Shown here one piece after another: positions 17,005 through 26,577 of a DNA stretch of 64,000 bases. The stretch comes from Flavobacteriaceae bacterium. Lineage in GTDB: Bacteria > Bacteroidota > Bacteroidia > Flavobacteriales > Flavobacteriaceae. Position 1 is the first letter of the stretch. Every line of letters begins with the position of its first letter. The notes under the pieces are model-generated. The model searched no databases and was not told the DNA's origin. It saw nothing but the letters and a program-made list of their open reading frames with translations. Position numbers and translations under genes: made by a program. Location: positions 1 through 64,000 of the forward strand of contig JABXHX010000010.1 of NCBI GenBank assembly GCA_013373385.1, read 5' to 3'.

Positions 17005-18864
17005 ATGAAAAATTTATTTTCAAACATAAAAGGTGATGCTTTTGGAGGTATCACAGCAGGTATTGTTGCACTACCATTAGCTTTGGCTTTTGGAGTTTCT
17101 TCAGGATTAGGACCAACTGCAGGATTATATGGTGCTATTTTTATCAGTTTCTTTGCCGCTTTATTCGGAGGCACAAACACTCAAATTTCTGGACCAACCG
17201 CGCCAATGACAGCTGTAAGTATGGTGGTTATTGCAGGAATTATTGCTACAAATGATGGTGATGTATCTAAGGCGCTGCCCGTAATATTAACAGTTTTTTT
17301 ACTAGCAGGTTTAATGCAAATTGGACTTGGTATTTTAGGTCTAGGTAAATACATTCGATACATTCCGTATCCTGTGGTTTCTGGTTTTATGACTGCCATT
17401 GGAGTTATTATTTTACTAACTCAAATATTGCCATCATTAGGATACTACCCAAAAGAAGATGTAGCCTTTGTAAACCAATTTAAACCTCAAGCAGAAGAAG
17501 TTATTTTAGAAAACATATTAAAAGAAGAGGCTGGCGAAGGAATCTTAGTACTTGAAGATTTTAAAGAAACCATTAATAGAGCTTCTAAAATTACACAAGA
17601 CGATATTTTAAAAGAATCTCAAACCTTAGCAGGTAAAGAAACCTCTGGAGCATTAGGAGCTATCAAAGCTATTCCAAGAGCCTTACAAAATATCAATTGG
17701 TTAGAGTTAATTTTAGCCCTAGGAACCATCTTTATTATTTATGGTTTTAAACGAATTACCAAAGCTGTACCAAGTACACTTGTTGCTTTAATTGTAATGT
17801 CTGGTATTGCTGTTGGCTTTGGCTTAGACTATAGGCCTATTGAGGAAATTCCAAGTGGTTTGCCAGTACCTAACCTAGAAATCTTTACTGAATTTCAGTT
17901 AAGCAGTGTTATGCCATATATATTTACTGCACTAACCCTAGCATTACTTGGAGCAATTGACTCGTTGTTGACTTCTGTTGTTGCAGATAATATGACAAAA
18001 ACCAAACACAAACCAAACAAAGAACTAGTAGGGCAAGGAATTGGAAACAGTATTGCAGCAGTATTTGGGGGTATTCCTGGTGCAGGGGCTACAATTAGAA
18101 CCGTAGTAAATATTACTTCTGGTGGTAAAACTAAATTATCGGGTATGATTGCTGGAGTAATGTTATTAGTAATCTTACTAGGTTTAGGCCCAGTTGCTTC
18201 AAAAATTCCGGCTGCTGTATTAGCTGGTATTTTAATTACCGTTGGTATTGGTGTAATGGATTACAAAGGATTAAAAGCAATTCCTAGTTTACCACGCGAT
18301 GCTAAAATTGGTCCAATTAAAATTAGTTCTGAGGTAATCATTATGTTTGTTGTACTAATTCTTTCAACTTTCTGGAACTTAGTATACGCAGTTGGTATTG
18401 GATTAGTGATTGCATCGTTAATGTTTATGAAAAAAATTGGAGATGTTTCTGCAGAACGCTCTGATGTAAAATCACTAAAGAAAGAAAAAGGTTGGGCAGA
18501 TGAACAAAATTTCCCTGAAGAATTAAAAGAAAAAGTGTTTATCAAACACATTAAAGGACCTTTATTCTTCGGAACTACAAGTGATTTCCACAGTTTGGCA
18601 GCTCAGATACCGTCCACAGCATCTACCGTAGTAATTAGATTGGGTAGAATGCAGTATATGGATCAATCTGGATTGTATGCAATGGAAGATGTATTGCAAG
18701 AACTAAACAAAAACAACGTTAAGGTATTGTTTGTAGACTTGCAAAAACAACCTAAATACATGATGGAACGAATTGATATCATTCCTGATTTAATTTCTAA
18801 CGAGTATATTTTCAAAACTTTTGATAAATGTACCACTTGGATAAAAGAAAATATAAAACACTAA
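17005..18864 (+). CDS. SulP-family anion transporter with STAS domain
   Basis: 619 residues. The N-terminal half starts 'DAFGGITAGIVALPLALAFGVSSGLGPTAGLYGA', the SulP core signature, with about ten or more helices. 'LLGAIDSLLTSVVAD' and 'GNSIAAVFGGIPGAGATIRTVVN' are conserved transport motifs. A hydrophilic insertion of some 80 residues (about 147-230) separates early helices. A cytoplasmic STAS domain occupies about 515-600 ('TVVIRLGRMQYMDQSGLYAM'). The gene is followed 11 nt later by a carbonic anhydrase, which points to bicarbonate rather than sulfate as substrate. That is inference from context. Confidence 0.88.
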   Translation: MKNLFSNIKGDAFGGITAGIVALPLALAFGVSSGLGPTAGLYGAIFISFFAALFGGTNTQISGPTAPMTAVSMVVIAGIIATNDGDVSKALPVILTVFLLAGLMQIGLGILGLGKYIRYIPYPVVSGFMTAIGVIILLTQILPSLGYYPKEDVAFVNQFKPQAEEVILENILKEEAGEGILVLEDFKETINRASKITQDDILKESQTLAGKETSGALGAIKAIPRALQNINWLELILALGTIFIIYGFKRITKAVPSTLVALIVMSGIAVGFGLDYRPIEEIPSGLPVPNLEIFTEFQLSSVMPYIFTALTLALLGAIDSLLTSVVADNMTKTKHKPNKELVGQGIGNSIAAVFGGIPGAGATIRTVVNITSGGKTKLSGMIAGVMLLVILLGLGPVASKIPAAVLAGILITVGIGVMDYKGLKAIPSLPRDAKIGPIKISSEVIIMFVVLILSTFWNLVYAVGIGLVIASLMFMKKIGDVSAERSDVKSLKKEKGWADEQNFPEELKEKVFIKHIKGPLFFGTTSDFHSLAAQIPSTASTVVIRLGRMQYMDQSGLYAMEDVLQELNKNNVKVLFVDLQKQPKYMMERIDIIPDLISNEYIFKTFDKCTTWIKENIKH

Positions 18865-18875
18865 AAAAAATTAAA

Positions 18876-19511
18876 ATGACACATATAAATAACGCAATAA
18901 ATAAAGAGATTCAAGATACACTAACAGCAGATAAGGTCTTACAAGATTTACTAGACGGTAATGCAAGATTTGTTAACAACAATGCAAATACAGTAGACAC
19001 TGCTGCATTGGTTTCACAAACCACAGGCGGGCAATTTCCGAAAGCTGTAGTACTTTCATGTATCGATTCTCGTGTACCAGTAGAGTTAGTTTTTGACCAA
19101 ACTATCGGAGATATTTTTGTAGCTCGGGTAGCTGGTAATTTTGAAAATACTGATATTTTAGGTAGTATGGAATACTCGTGTAAAGTAGCCGGTAGTAAAC
19201 TAGTTTTTGTGTTAGGACACGAAAGCTGTGGCGCTGTAAAAGCTGCCTGTGACCATGTTGAATTAGGAAACATTACAGCATTATTAGATAATATTCAGCC
19301 AGCAGTTTCAAAGTCAGAAAGCGAAATTTCTGGCGAACACAACTCTTCTAATACTGAGTTTGTGAACCAAACAATCAAAAACAATGTGTTGTTAACTATA
19401 GAAAGAATTAGAGAAAAAAGTCCAATTTTAAAAGAAATGGAAGACAACGGTGAAATTAAAATTGTTGGGGGTGTATATCACTTATCTAACGGAAAGGTTT
19501 CTTTGTATTAA
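18876..19511 (+). CDS. Beta-class carbonic anhydrase
   Basis: 211 residues from the ATG at 18876; an upstream in-frame extension would lie inside the SulP gene and is not needed. Zinc ligands and the Asp-Arg dyad are visible: 'LSCIDSRVPVE' (C62, D64, R66) and 'LGHESCGAVKAA' (His and Cys ligands). Catalyses CO2 + H2O to bicarbonate + H+. Directly downstream of the SulP gene and ended by a strong terminator at 19532, so the two probably form a two-gene bicarbonate transport/hydration unit. Confidence 0.92.
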   Translation: MTHINNAINKEIQDTLTADKVLQDLLDGNARFVNNNANTVDTAALVSQTTGGQFPKAVVLSCIDSRVPVELVFDQTIGDIFVARVAGNFENTDILGSMEYSCKVAGSKLVFVLGHESCGAVKAACDHVELGNITALLDNIQPAVSKSESEISGEHNSSNTEFVNQTIKNNVLLTIERIREKSPILKEMEDNGEIKIVGGVYHLSNGKVSLY

Positions 19512-19531
19512 CTTATACTTAAAGTACTATA

Positions 19532-19562
19532 AAAGCCGCTCAAAAGAGCGGCTTTCTTTTTT
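19532..19562 (+). terminator. Intrinsic terminator after carbonic anhydrase
   Basis: Perfect 10-bp stem AAAGCCGCTC / GAGCGGCTTT with AAAA loop, followed by a C then a run of seven or more T. Confidence 0.93.
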
Positions 19563-19751
19563 ATCAGAGTTTCCAGTAATGGTGACTCACCAAAAACCGT
19601 GAGACAAAAAGCCTGTAGATGAGTATTGTACACAACAAACTATCACTATATATTTGAACTCTAAAAAATACCATATAGCAATATATGCTTACCCCTATTA
19701 TTTGTTACATAAAGCAATTAAATTTTTCCCCTAGATTTTTTAATCACTTTT

Positions 19752-20279
19752 TCATTTCACCTTTTCAAGAATTTTATCAATTGCATCTTCTTCTCCATCG
19801 TCTTTAATAATAGAAGGAAAAATAGTAGGCGCAATACTTTTTACAGGTTTATACAAGATTGATTCTTCTAAAGTTTGTTTGTTTAGAAATGTAATAGATG
19901 TGTTTAACTTCTGAAAAAAAACAAAAATAATACTAAGTACCAACGCTACTTTTAGTAATCCAAAAACACCACCCAGTATTTGGTTTAATGTTCCCAAAGC
20001 AGCTAAATCAGCTAGTTTAGTTAAAAACTTACCTAACAAACTTACCACAACTACAATCAAAACAAAGGTAATGGCAAAAGCAGCCAATGAAATTTGCTTC
20101 TCTCCCCACGAAACACTTTCTTTTAAAAAATCACCAATAAAATAAGAAAAATGGATAGCCCCCCAAATACCACCAATTAAAGCAACTAAAGAAGCAACTT
20201 CTATAAATAAGCCTTTCATTAAACCTCTTACTAGTCCAAATAAAAGAAAGATTGCAATTATAACATCAAAAACATTCAT
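19752..20279 (-). CDS. cvpA: CvpA family membrane protein
   Basis: 175 residues with four membrane helices (about 5-25, 30-50, 65-90, 102-122) and a short charged tail. 'NVFDVIIAIFLLFGLVRGLMKGLFIEVASLVALIGG' is the CvpA/colicin V production signature. The biological role in Bacteroidota is not known; in E. coli it is tied to colicin V export and envelope physiology. Monocistronic on this strand. The 240-nt gap between it and the carbonic anhydrase holds that gene's terminator and otherwise nothing I can name. Confidence 0.85.
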   Translation of the reverse strand: MNVFDVIIAIFLLFGLVRGLMKGLFIEVASLVALIGGIWGAIHFSYFIGDFLKESVSWGEKQISLAAFAITFVLIVVVVSLLGKFLTKLADLAALGTLNQILGGVFGLLKVALVLSIIFVFFQKLNTSITFLNKQTLEESILYKPVKSIAPTIFPSIIKDDGEEDAIDKILEKVK

Positions 20280-20374
20280 TGTTGTATATATTAGTTAGTT
20301 ATTGCGAACTTACTATAAAAAGACTAAAAATTCAAATGCACTAGATTTTAATCTTAATTCTATGTCAGATACTT

Positions 20375-20382
20375 TATATTTG
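20375..20382 (+). promoter_or_regulatory. -7 element of the 121-residue gene
   Basis: TATATTTG, exact TAnnTTTG match, 11 nt before the ATG. Confidence 0.55.
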
Positions 20383-20393
20383 TGTCCTAAATT

Positions 20394-20759
20394 ATGATGA
20401 CAGAAAAAACTTCTTTAAAAGAAAAATGGGATTATTTGGTTAAAAATTTAACCACTCAATTTGCAGATGGCGATACGCTAACCATAGATGCAATTATATA
20501 CTTAATAGGTGTACAAGAATTAGGACAAGGAAAAAGGAATTTTAAAAAAGACGAAAAAGTAAACCTAATTCACATAGCAATTTGTAGGCTTTTAGAACCT
20601 TACGGATACTATGAGTTTGATTTTTTTGATGCTGATGGTTGGCCGCATTACAAAACAAAAACCCAATTACCCAATTTAAAACCTGGTGAGCAGACCTTGT
20701 TAATGAAAGAAGCAATTATTGCCTATTTCGATGCATTAGACTTTTTTAAACATAGTTAA
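20394..20759 (+). CDS. Conserved hypothetical protein
   Basis: 121 residues, soluble, no signal peptide. Features: 'LKEKWDYLVKNLTTQFADGDTLTIDAIIYLIGVQELGQG', 'HIAICRLLEPYGYYEFDFFDADGWPHY' and a C-terminal helix ending 'YFDALDFFKHS'. It looks like one of the small uncharacterised proteins common to Flavobacteriia; no domain recognised. Two adjacent ATGs (20394, 20397). Own promoter motif at 20375; a weak AAGGTG/CACCTT hairpin follows the stop. Probably monocistronic. Confidence 0.7.
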   Translation: MMTEKTSLKEKWDYLVKNLTTQFADGDTLTIDAIIYLIGVQELGQGKRNFKKDEKVNLIHIAICRLLEPYGYYEFDFFDADGWPHYKTKTQLPNLKPGEQTLLMKEAIIAYFDALDFFKHS

Positions 20760-20814
20760 AACAAGGTGTTTTAACTATAACCACCTTTCTATTCTTATTT
20801 TCTATTTTAAATAG

Positions 20815-20822
20815 TACATTTG
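20815..20822 (+). promoter_or_regulatory. -7 element of the TlpA-like gene
   Basis: TACATTTG, exact TAnnTTTG match, 38 nt before the ATG. Confidence 0.55.
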
Positions 20823-20860
20823 GAACACTTCTTGAAAAAGAAAACTAAATATTAATACAC

Positions 20861-22195
20861 ATGAAAAAATTAGTTTTATTACTTGTGTTTATAAGCTGTA
20901 GTTTACAAGCACAATATCAAATTTCTGGTCAGTTACAACCTGCAAACAATTATTCTTGGGTTATTCTATATAAAATTGAAGGTGCAAGACAAATTTTTGT
21001 GAAAAATGAAAAAATTAACAACGGTAAATTTAACTTTACACTACCTGCCAATGCAAAAATGGGGACCTATAGGGTTACCTACAAAACTGAAGGCAATGGT
21101 TTTGCAGATTTTTTGTTCAATAAAGAAGATGTGGCGTTTATCTTTAATCCAGAGAAGGCAGAAGAAACTATACAATTTACAAAATCGGCAGAAAATAAAT
21201 TATACCAAGAGTACATCAAAACAGTATCTGTTGCACAAGCAAAAACAGATTCGCTTCAAGTTGCTTATATTAAAAATCCGCAGGTACAAACAGAGAAACT
21301 TTACAATGCTCAGCTATCAATAATAGCTGCTTTACAAAAAAAATACCTCGAAAAATCGAAAGGTAAAATGGTGTATCATTTTATTAAGGCTACCAACAGA
21401 TATAACAGCCCAACCATTGCTAAAAACGGACAAGATTATTTAAAGGCTATTGTAGCTCATTTTTTTGACACCATAGACTTTAACAACCAAGCACTTTACA
21501 ATTCTGCTTTTATTGTAGATAGAATTTTAGATTATGTGTTTTACATGAATTATTCTGAAGACCCAACCAAACAGTTTGAATTGCATAAAAACGCTGTTAA
21601 AGTGGTCGTTAATAAAGCAACCGATATTACTTTTAAAAAGGATATTATTGAATTTTTAATCAATCAATTTGCGAAATATCAATACACAAATTTTTCTGAT
21701 TATTTGGTAAAAGAATACTACAAAAAACTACCAGCTAACAAAAAAAATAAAGAATTTTTGAGTACCTATTACCAAAATACTGCGGTAAGTATTGGTAGAA
21801 AAGCTCCAGAAATTACTTGGACAGAAAATGGCAAAAGCTACAAACTTTCTACTATTAACGATGCGCAAAATTATGTGCTAGTTTTTTGGAGTACTGGTTG
21901 CGGACATTGTTTAAGAGAAATTCCGTTATTGTATAAACACACAGAAAATTCTAAAAACGTAAAAGTAATTGCTTTTTCTTTAGAAACAGAAGCTACCGAT
22001 TGGAATAAGCACATTAAAAAATATCCAAAATGGCATAATTTGATTGGATTAAAAAAATGGGAAAATCCTATAGCAAGAACTTATCAAATTTATTCTACTC
22101 CAACGTATATTGTGTTAGGAAGCGATAAAAAAATTATAGCAAAACCAAACACCTTAGAAGAAGTGAAAAAAATAGTAGATTATTTAGATAAGTAG
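20861..22195 (+). CDS. TlpA-like thiol-disulfide oxidoreductase with DUF4369-type N-terminus
   Basis: 444 residues, exported: signal peptide 'KKLVLLLVFISCSLQAQ'. Residues 20-110 are beta-rich, like the DUF4369 region of Bacteroidota redoxins; a helical linker follows. The C-terminal thioredoxin fold (about 310-440) has the active-site C347-G-H-C350 in 'FWSTGCGHCLREIPLL' and a cis-Pro loop 'IYSTPTYIVLG'. Likely a periplasmic reductant for cytochrome c maturation or general thiol redox; substrate unknown. Convergent with yraN after 6 nt. Confidence 0.88.
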   Translation: MKKLVLLLVFISCSLQAQYQISGQLQPANNYSWVILYKIEGARQIFVKNEKINNGKFNFTLPANAKMGTYRVTYKTEGNGFADFLFNKEDVAFIFNPEKAEETIQFTKSAENKLYQEYIKTVSVAQAKTDSLQVAYIKNPQVQTEKLYNAQLSIIAALQKKYLEKSKGKMVYHFIKATNRYNSPTIAKNGQDYLKAIVAHFFDTIDFNNQALYNSAFIVDRILDYVFYMNYSEDPTKQFELHKNAVKVVVNKATDITFKKDIIEFLINQFAKYQYTNFSDYLVKEYYKKLPANKKNKEFLSTYYQNTAVSIGRKAPEITWTENGKSYKLSTINDAQNYVLVFWSTGCGHCLREIPLLYKHTENSKNVKVIAFSLETEATDWNKHIKKYPKWHNLIGLKKWENPIARTYQIYSTPTYIVLGSDKKIIAKPNTLEEVKKIVDYLDK

Positions 22196-22201
22196 CGCAA
22201 T

Positions 22202-22561
22202 CTAAAAATACAAAAAAGCATCTTTTAAATGTTCTATTTGAAAGGTGTTTTGTTGTTTTACAATGGCAATAATATCAAACCGAACCTCAACATCTAAATC
22301 CTTTTCATTTACATAATAATCAATAGCAGAAATCAATAATTTTATTTTTTTAGGATTTACAAAATCTTGTGGATTTCCAAAATCTACTGTTGAACGTGTT
22401 TTCACTTCTACAACAGCCAGTACATTTTTCTTTTGTGCAATAATATCTACTTCTGCCTTTAAGTATCTATAGTTGGTTTCTAAGATAGTATAGCCCTTTT
22501 TTAATAGATACCTTATCGCAAGTTTTTCTCCTTCTTTTCCTAATTCATTGTGCTGTGCCAT
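22202..22561 (-). CDS. YraN / UPF0102 endonuclease-like protein
   Basis: 119 residues. The PD-(D/E)xK-like core is seen in 'NYRYLKAEVDIIAQKKNVLAVVEVKTR' (Asp and ExK at about 38-56). Preceded by the typical N-terminal 'LGKEGEKLAIRYLLKKGYTILETNYR'. Related to Holliday-junction resolvase folds; the cellular role is unresolved. Two nt downstream of the LD-carboxypeptidase gene, so co-transcribed with it. Confidence 0.88.
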   Translation of the reverse strand: MAQHNELGKEGEKLAIRYLLKKGYTILETNYRYLKAEVDIIAQKKNVLAVVEVKTRSTVDFGNPQDFVNPKKIKLLISAIDYYVNEKDLDVEVRFDIIAIVKQQNTFQIEHLKDAFLYF

Positions 22562-22563
22562 AA

Positions 22564-23577
22564 TTATTGTTTAAAAGACACATAAGATATTTTCTTTTTC
22601 ACATCAATTTCTACGCTTCTTCCAAAAATCAGCGCTCTATTGTCTTTTTCGTGACCCGCAGGAAAATCAAACAACACCGGAAAATCATATTCCGCCACTA
22701 CATCTAAAATTAATTGTTCAATAGATGTGCCCCATTTGGTGGTATTGTTTTTAATATTAGAAATATCGCCTACAATTAAGCCTTTACAATGTGTAAAAAA
22801 CCCGGCACGTTTTAAACTTTGTAACATCCTATCAATGCTGTACTTGTATTCTCCAATTTCTTCAATAAACAGAATTTTACCTTTGGTATCCATCTGGCTT
22901 TTAGAACCAAGCATCGATGTTAAAATAGATAGGTTTCCACCCACTAATTGTCCACTTGCTTTTCCTTTTCTATTATGCGTATTAGCTACAACTTTATATT
23001 TTAACCTTTTACCAAACAATGCTTTTTTAAATGTAGCAACTGTTTTTTTGATGTCTTGAATTGAGTCAATCATGCTGGTCGCCATCATACCATGAATTGT
23101 CTCAAAACCTAAGTTATGAATATGACTATGCAAAGCAGTAATATCAGAATATCCAATTACCCATTTAGGGCTTTCTTTAAATTTTGTAAAATCTAATCTG
23201 TCTAGAATTCTAACTGTTCCATAACCACCACGAGCAGCCCAAATTGCTTTAATAGTTGGATTATCCATTGCTTTTTGTAAATCTTCTGCACGTTCTGCAT
23301 CAGTTCCAGCAAAATGATTTCCTTGATTATACATGTGTTTACCAAAAACAACATGCAAGCCCCAACGCTTAGCTAACTTTGCTGCTTTTTGAATCTCTTT
23401 TTCTCTATTTTTTAAAACTCCAGCAGGAGCTACAATGGCAATGGTATCTCCTTTTTGTAAATATGGAGACTGTATTAAATTTGAATTACGAACACGAACT
23501 GAATCATTGCTATGTTGGGCATTTGTTGAGAAGCTACATGCCAACAGAAGAATTACTACAAAATATAATTTATTCAT
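22564..23577 (-). CDS. LD-carboxypeptidase (S66 family), exported
   Basis: 337 residues from the ATG at 23577, which opens a signal peptide 'MNKLYFVVILLLACSFSTNAQ'; a longer frame begins 96 nt upstream but adds non-signal sequence. Family blocks: 'KGDTIAIVAPAG', 'WAARGGYGTVRILD', nucleophile Ser in 'VIGYSDITALH', Glu in 'LFIEEIGE' and His in 'FPAGHEKDN'. Cleaves the L,D bond of muropeptide tetrapeptides in peptidoglycan recycling; here apparently periplasmic because of the signal peptide. Divergent from metG. Confidence 0.9.
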   Translation of the reverse strand: MNKLYFVVILLLACSFSTNAQHSNDSVRVRNSNLIQSPYLQKGDTIAIVAPAGVLKNREKEIQKAAKLAKRWGLHVVFGKHMYNQGNHFAGTDAERAEDLQKAMDNPTIKAIWAARGGYGTVRILDRLDFTKFKESPKWVIGYSDITALHSHIHNLGFETIHGMMATSMIDSIQDIKKTVATFKKALFGKRLKYKVVANTHNRKGKASGQLVGGNLSILTSMLGSKSQMDTKGKILFIEEIGEYKYSIDRMLQSLKRAGFFTHCKGLIVGDISNIKNNTTKWGTSIEQLILDVVAEYDFPVLFDFPAGHEKDNRALIFGRSVEIDVKKKISYVSFKQ

Positions 23578-23657
23578 TCTATTACAATTAAAAAAACCAT
23601 CCTGTAAATGTATCTCTTTTTGAGTGGTTAAAAAAATGTGGTTTTGATGCTTTTTCG

Positions 23658-23665
23658 TACTTTTG
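23658..23665 (+). promoter_or_regulatory. metG -7 element
   Basis: TACTTTTG, exact TAnnTTTG match followed by CC, 25 nt before the metG ATG. Confidence 0.6.
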
Positions 23666-23690
23666 CCATTCAAAAATCAGTCCAAAACAG

Positions 23691-25745
23691 ATGAGTTCAC
23701 AAAAGAGATATACAATTACCGCAGCATTACCTTACACGAATGGCCCAGTTCATATTGGTCATTTAGCTGGAGTTTATGTTCCTGCAGATATTTATGCGCG
23801 TTATTTACGTTTAACAGATAAAGATGTTGTCTTTGTTTGTGGTTCAGACGAACACGGTGTACCCATTACCATCAAAGCAAAAAATGAAGGGGTCACTCCA
23901 CAAGAAGTTGTAGATAAATACCATAAAATCATCAAAGATTCTTTTACTGATTTTGGTATTTCGTTTGATAATTACTCAAGGACTTCTGCAAAAATTCATC
24001 ACGATACAGCATCTGATTTTTTTACTAAATTATACAATGATGGAGAGTTTATAGAAGAAGTTACCGAACAATTATATGATGAGGAAGCAAATCAATATTT
24101 AGCAGATCGATTTGTAATTGGTACTTGTCCAAAATGTGGAAATGAAGAAAGTTATGGAGATCAATGTGAAAATTGTGGAACTAGTCATAATGCTACAGAT
24201 TTAATCAACCCTAAATCATCAATCACAGGAAATGTTCCTACATTAAAAGAAACGAAACACTGGTTTTTACCATTAGATAAACACGAAGCTTTTTTAAAAG
24301 AATGGATTTTAGAAGGTCATAAAAACGATTGGAAACCAAATGTACTAGGACAAGTAAAATCTTGGATTGACGATGGTTTACGACCAAGAGCCGTAACTCG
24401 TGATTTAGATTGGGGAATTCCTGTTCCTGTAGAAGGTGCAGATGGCAAAGTATTGTATGTTTGGTTTGATGCGCCTATCGGATATATTTCTGCAACCAAA
24501 GAATGGGCAGAACAAAACAACAAAGATTGGGAACCGTATTGGAAAGATGAAAACACCAAACTCATACACTTTATTGGAAAAGATAATATTGTGTTTCACT
24601 GTATTATTTTTCCAGCCATGTTAAAAGCACATGGAGATTTTATTCTGCCAGAAAACGTCCCAGCAAACGAATTTTTAAATTTAGAAGGGAACAAATTGTC
24701 AACTTCTAAAAATTGGGCGGTTTGGTTACATGAATATTTAATCGATTTTCCAGAAAAACAAGATGTGTTGCGTTATGCATTAACAGCAACAGCGCCAGAA
24801 ACCAAAGACAACGATTTTACTTGGAAAGATTTTCAGGCAAGAAATAACAACGAATTGGTGGCTATTTTTGGAAACTTCATCAACCGTGTGGTTGTTTTAA
24901 CCAACAAGTATTATGACGGACAAGTGCCATCAGCTGGAAATTTAACCGAATATGACGAGGAAACATTAGAAGCCTTAAAAGAATATCCATTAACTATTTC
25001 GAGGTCAATTGAACGTTATCGTTTTAGAGAAGCTTCACAAGAATTGATGAATTTAGCGCGTTTAGGAAACAAATATTTAGCCGATGAAGAGCCTTGGAAA
25101 GTTATTAAACAAGATTCAGCACGTGTAAAAACTATTATGAATGTAGCCTTACAAATTGCAGCTGGATTATCGGTATTATGTGAGCCTTTCTTACCTTTTA
25201 CATCTCAAAAATTAAAATCAATATTAAATATTGACAATCAATTAACTTGGAATGACATTTCATCAAAGGATGTGTTGCTAGAGGCAAATCATCAAATCAA
25301 TAAGGCTGAATTGCTTTTTGCAAAGATTGAAGACAAAGAAATTCAAGCGCAATTAGATAAACTACAAGCCACAAAAACTGCCAACGAAAATGCGAATAAA
25401 ACAATAGAGCCTCAAAAAGAAACTATTGAGTTTGATGATTTTACCAAGTTAGACATTAGAGTTGGTACAATTCTTGAAGCTAACAAAATTGAGAAAACTA
25501 AAAAATTACTAAAATTAAAAGTTGATGTTGGTATTGACATAAGAACTATTGTTTCTGGTATTGCAGAAAGCTTTAATCCTAAAGACATTATCGGTCAACA
25601 AGTAACCGTACTGTGTAATTTAGCTCCAAGAAAATTACGTGGTGTAGAAAGTCAAGGTATGATTTTAATGACCAACACTCCAGACGGAAAATTAGCTTTT
25701 GTAGAACCTCAACAAAAAGTAAACAACGGAAATCTTATTAGCTAG
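23691..25745 (+). CDS. metG: Methionyl-tRNA synthetase
   Basis: 684 residues, class I aminoacyl-tRNA synthetase charging tRNA-Met. HIGH motif H21-I-G-H24 ('[10 protein letters not shown]'). A zinc knuckle begins near C145 ('CPKCG..CENCG'), the KMSKS equivalent is 'KLSTSKN' near 335, the anticodon-binding helical domain runs about 390-550, and a C-terminal OB-fold EMAP/tRNA-binding domain from about 582 ('[15 protein letters not shown]') promotes dimerisation. Own promoter at 23658. No T-box or SAM riboswitch is seen upstream. Confidence 0.97.
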   Translation: MSSQKRYTITAALPYTNGPVHIGHLAGVYVPADIYARYLRLTDKDVVFVCGSDEHGVPITIKAKNEGVTPQEVVDKYHKIIKDSFTDFGISFDNYSRTSAKIHHDTASDFFTKLYNDGEFIEEVTEQLYDEEANQYLADRFVIGTCPKCGNEESYGDQCENCGTSHNATDLINPKSSITGNVPTLKETKHWFLPLDKHEAFLKEWILEGHKNDWKPNVLGQVKSWIDDGLRPRAVTRDLDWGIPVPVEGADGKVLYVWFDAPIGYISATKEWAEQNNKDWEPYWKDENTKLIHFIGKDNIVFHCIIFPAMLKAHGDFILPENVPANEFLNLEGNKLSTSKNWAVWLHEYLIDFPEKQDVLRYALTATAPETKDNDFTWKDFQARNNNELVAIFGNFINRVVVLTNKYYDGQVPSAGNLTEYDEETLEALKEYPLTISRSIERYRFREASQELMNLARLGNKYLADEEPWKVIKQDSARVKTIMNVALQIAAGLSVLCEPFLPFTSQKLKSILNIDNQLTWNDISSKDVLLEANHQINKAELLFAKIEDKEIQAQLDKLQATKTANENANKTIEPQKETIEFDDFTKLDIRVGTILEANKIEKTKKLLKLKVDVGIDIRTIVSGIAESFNPKDIIGQQVTVLCNLAPRKLRGVESQGMILMTNTPDGKLAFVEPQQKVNNGNLIS

Positions 25746-25816
25746 CAAGCTGCATATTATTTTATACTTTTTTAGCAACTATTAGATTAATTATTTAAAC
25801 TAAAAGAAGAAAAATT

Positions 25817-26524
25817 ATGAGAACAATTTTGAAAAAATCAGCAATTACAATCTTATCTTTAACTGTATTACTAAGTTTGGTAAACTGTAAAGCATTACAA
25901 AACGCAAACAACAAGCAAAAAGGTGCTATTATTGGCGCAACAAGTGGTGCCATTATTGGTGCTATTATTGGTAACAATGCTGGCAAAGGTGGTAACGGAG
26001 AAATTGGCGCCGTGATTGGTGGTGTTGTTGGTGGTGCAGCAGGAGTTATTATTGGACACGAAATGGATAAGCAAGCAAAAAGAATACAAGATGCACTTCC
26101 TGGAGCAAAAGTTGAACGTGTAGATAATGGTATAGTGATTACCTTAGATGAAAAAAGTGGAATTTATTTTGATACAAATAAATCTAACATCAATACAAAG
26201 TCTGCGACAACTTTAGATAAACTATCAAAAGTATTTATTGATTTTTCTGATACTAAAATCTTAGTAGTTGGACATACAGATAATGTTGGTAGTCAAAGCT
26301 ATAATATGAATTTATCAAAAACAAGAGCGTATGCTGTTTCTAATTATTTAATTAACAAAGGGCTTAAAGGAGATCGAATTTCTACCAATTGGTTTGGAGA
26401 AACACAGCCTAAATACACCAATTCTACAGCAGAAGGAAGAGCAAAAAATAGAAGGGTTAATATTGCCATTGTGCCTAGCGAGAAAATGATTAAAGATGCC
26501 AAATTAAAAGCAGATGCACAGTAA
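25817..26524 (+). CDS. OmpA-family lipoprotein with glycine zipper (YiaD-like)
   Basis: 235 residues. Lipobox 'LSLVNC' with Cys24. A glycine-zipper stretch ('GAIIGATSGAIIGAIIGNNAGKGG' and 'GAVIGGVVGGAAGVIIGHEMDK') spans about 35-90. A C-terminal OmpA peptidoglycan-binding domain (115-225) has 'VVGHTDNVGSQSYNMNLSKTRA' and 'GRAKNRRVNIAI'. It anchors the outer membrane to the cell wall. Ends with a bidirectional terminator shared with the next gene. Confidence 0.92.
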   Translation: MRTILKKSAITILSLTVLLSLVNCKALQNANNKQKGAIIGATSGAIIGAIIGNNAGKGGNGEIGAVIGGVVGGAAGVIIGHEMDKQAKRIQDALPGAKVERVDNGIVITLDEKSGIYFDTNKSNINTKSATTLDKLSKVFIDFSDTKILVVGHTDNVGSQSYNMNLSKTRAYAVSNYLINKGLKGDRISTNWFGETQPKYTNSTAEGRAKNRRVNIAIVPSEKMIKDAKLKADAQ

Positions 26525-26544
26525 TAATATCATCACAATTTATT

Positions 26545-26577
26545 AAAACCTTATAAGAATTTCTTATAAGGTTTTTT
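26545..26577. terminator. Bidirectional terminator
   Basis: Near-continuous dyad AAAACCTTATAAGAA / TTCTTATAAGGTTTT (26545-26559 and 26561-26575), A-run on the left, T-run on the right. Serves the OmpA gene on + and the 523-residue gene on -, whose stop codon (26564-26566) lies inside it. Confidence 0.85.

Noticed and set aside
19578-19600. CTCACC..CCGTGAG inverted pair after the carbonic anhydrase terminator, resembling the right-edge repeats
   Set aside because: Only five bases pair and the spacing differs from the CAGTGA cluster; likely chance.
23578-23673. N-terminal extension of the LD-carboxypeptidase
   Set aside because: The internal ATG at 23577 opens a typical signal peptide; the extension would bury it and crosses into the metG promoter region.
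23578-23690. T-box or SAM riboswitch before metG
   Set aside because: The gap is 113 nt with a promoter motif 25 nt before the start; no terminator or T-box sequence is present.
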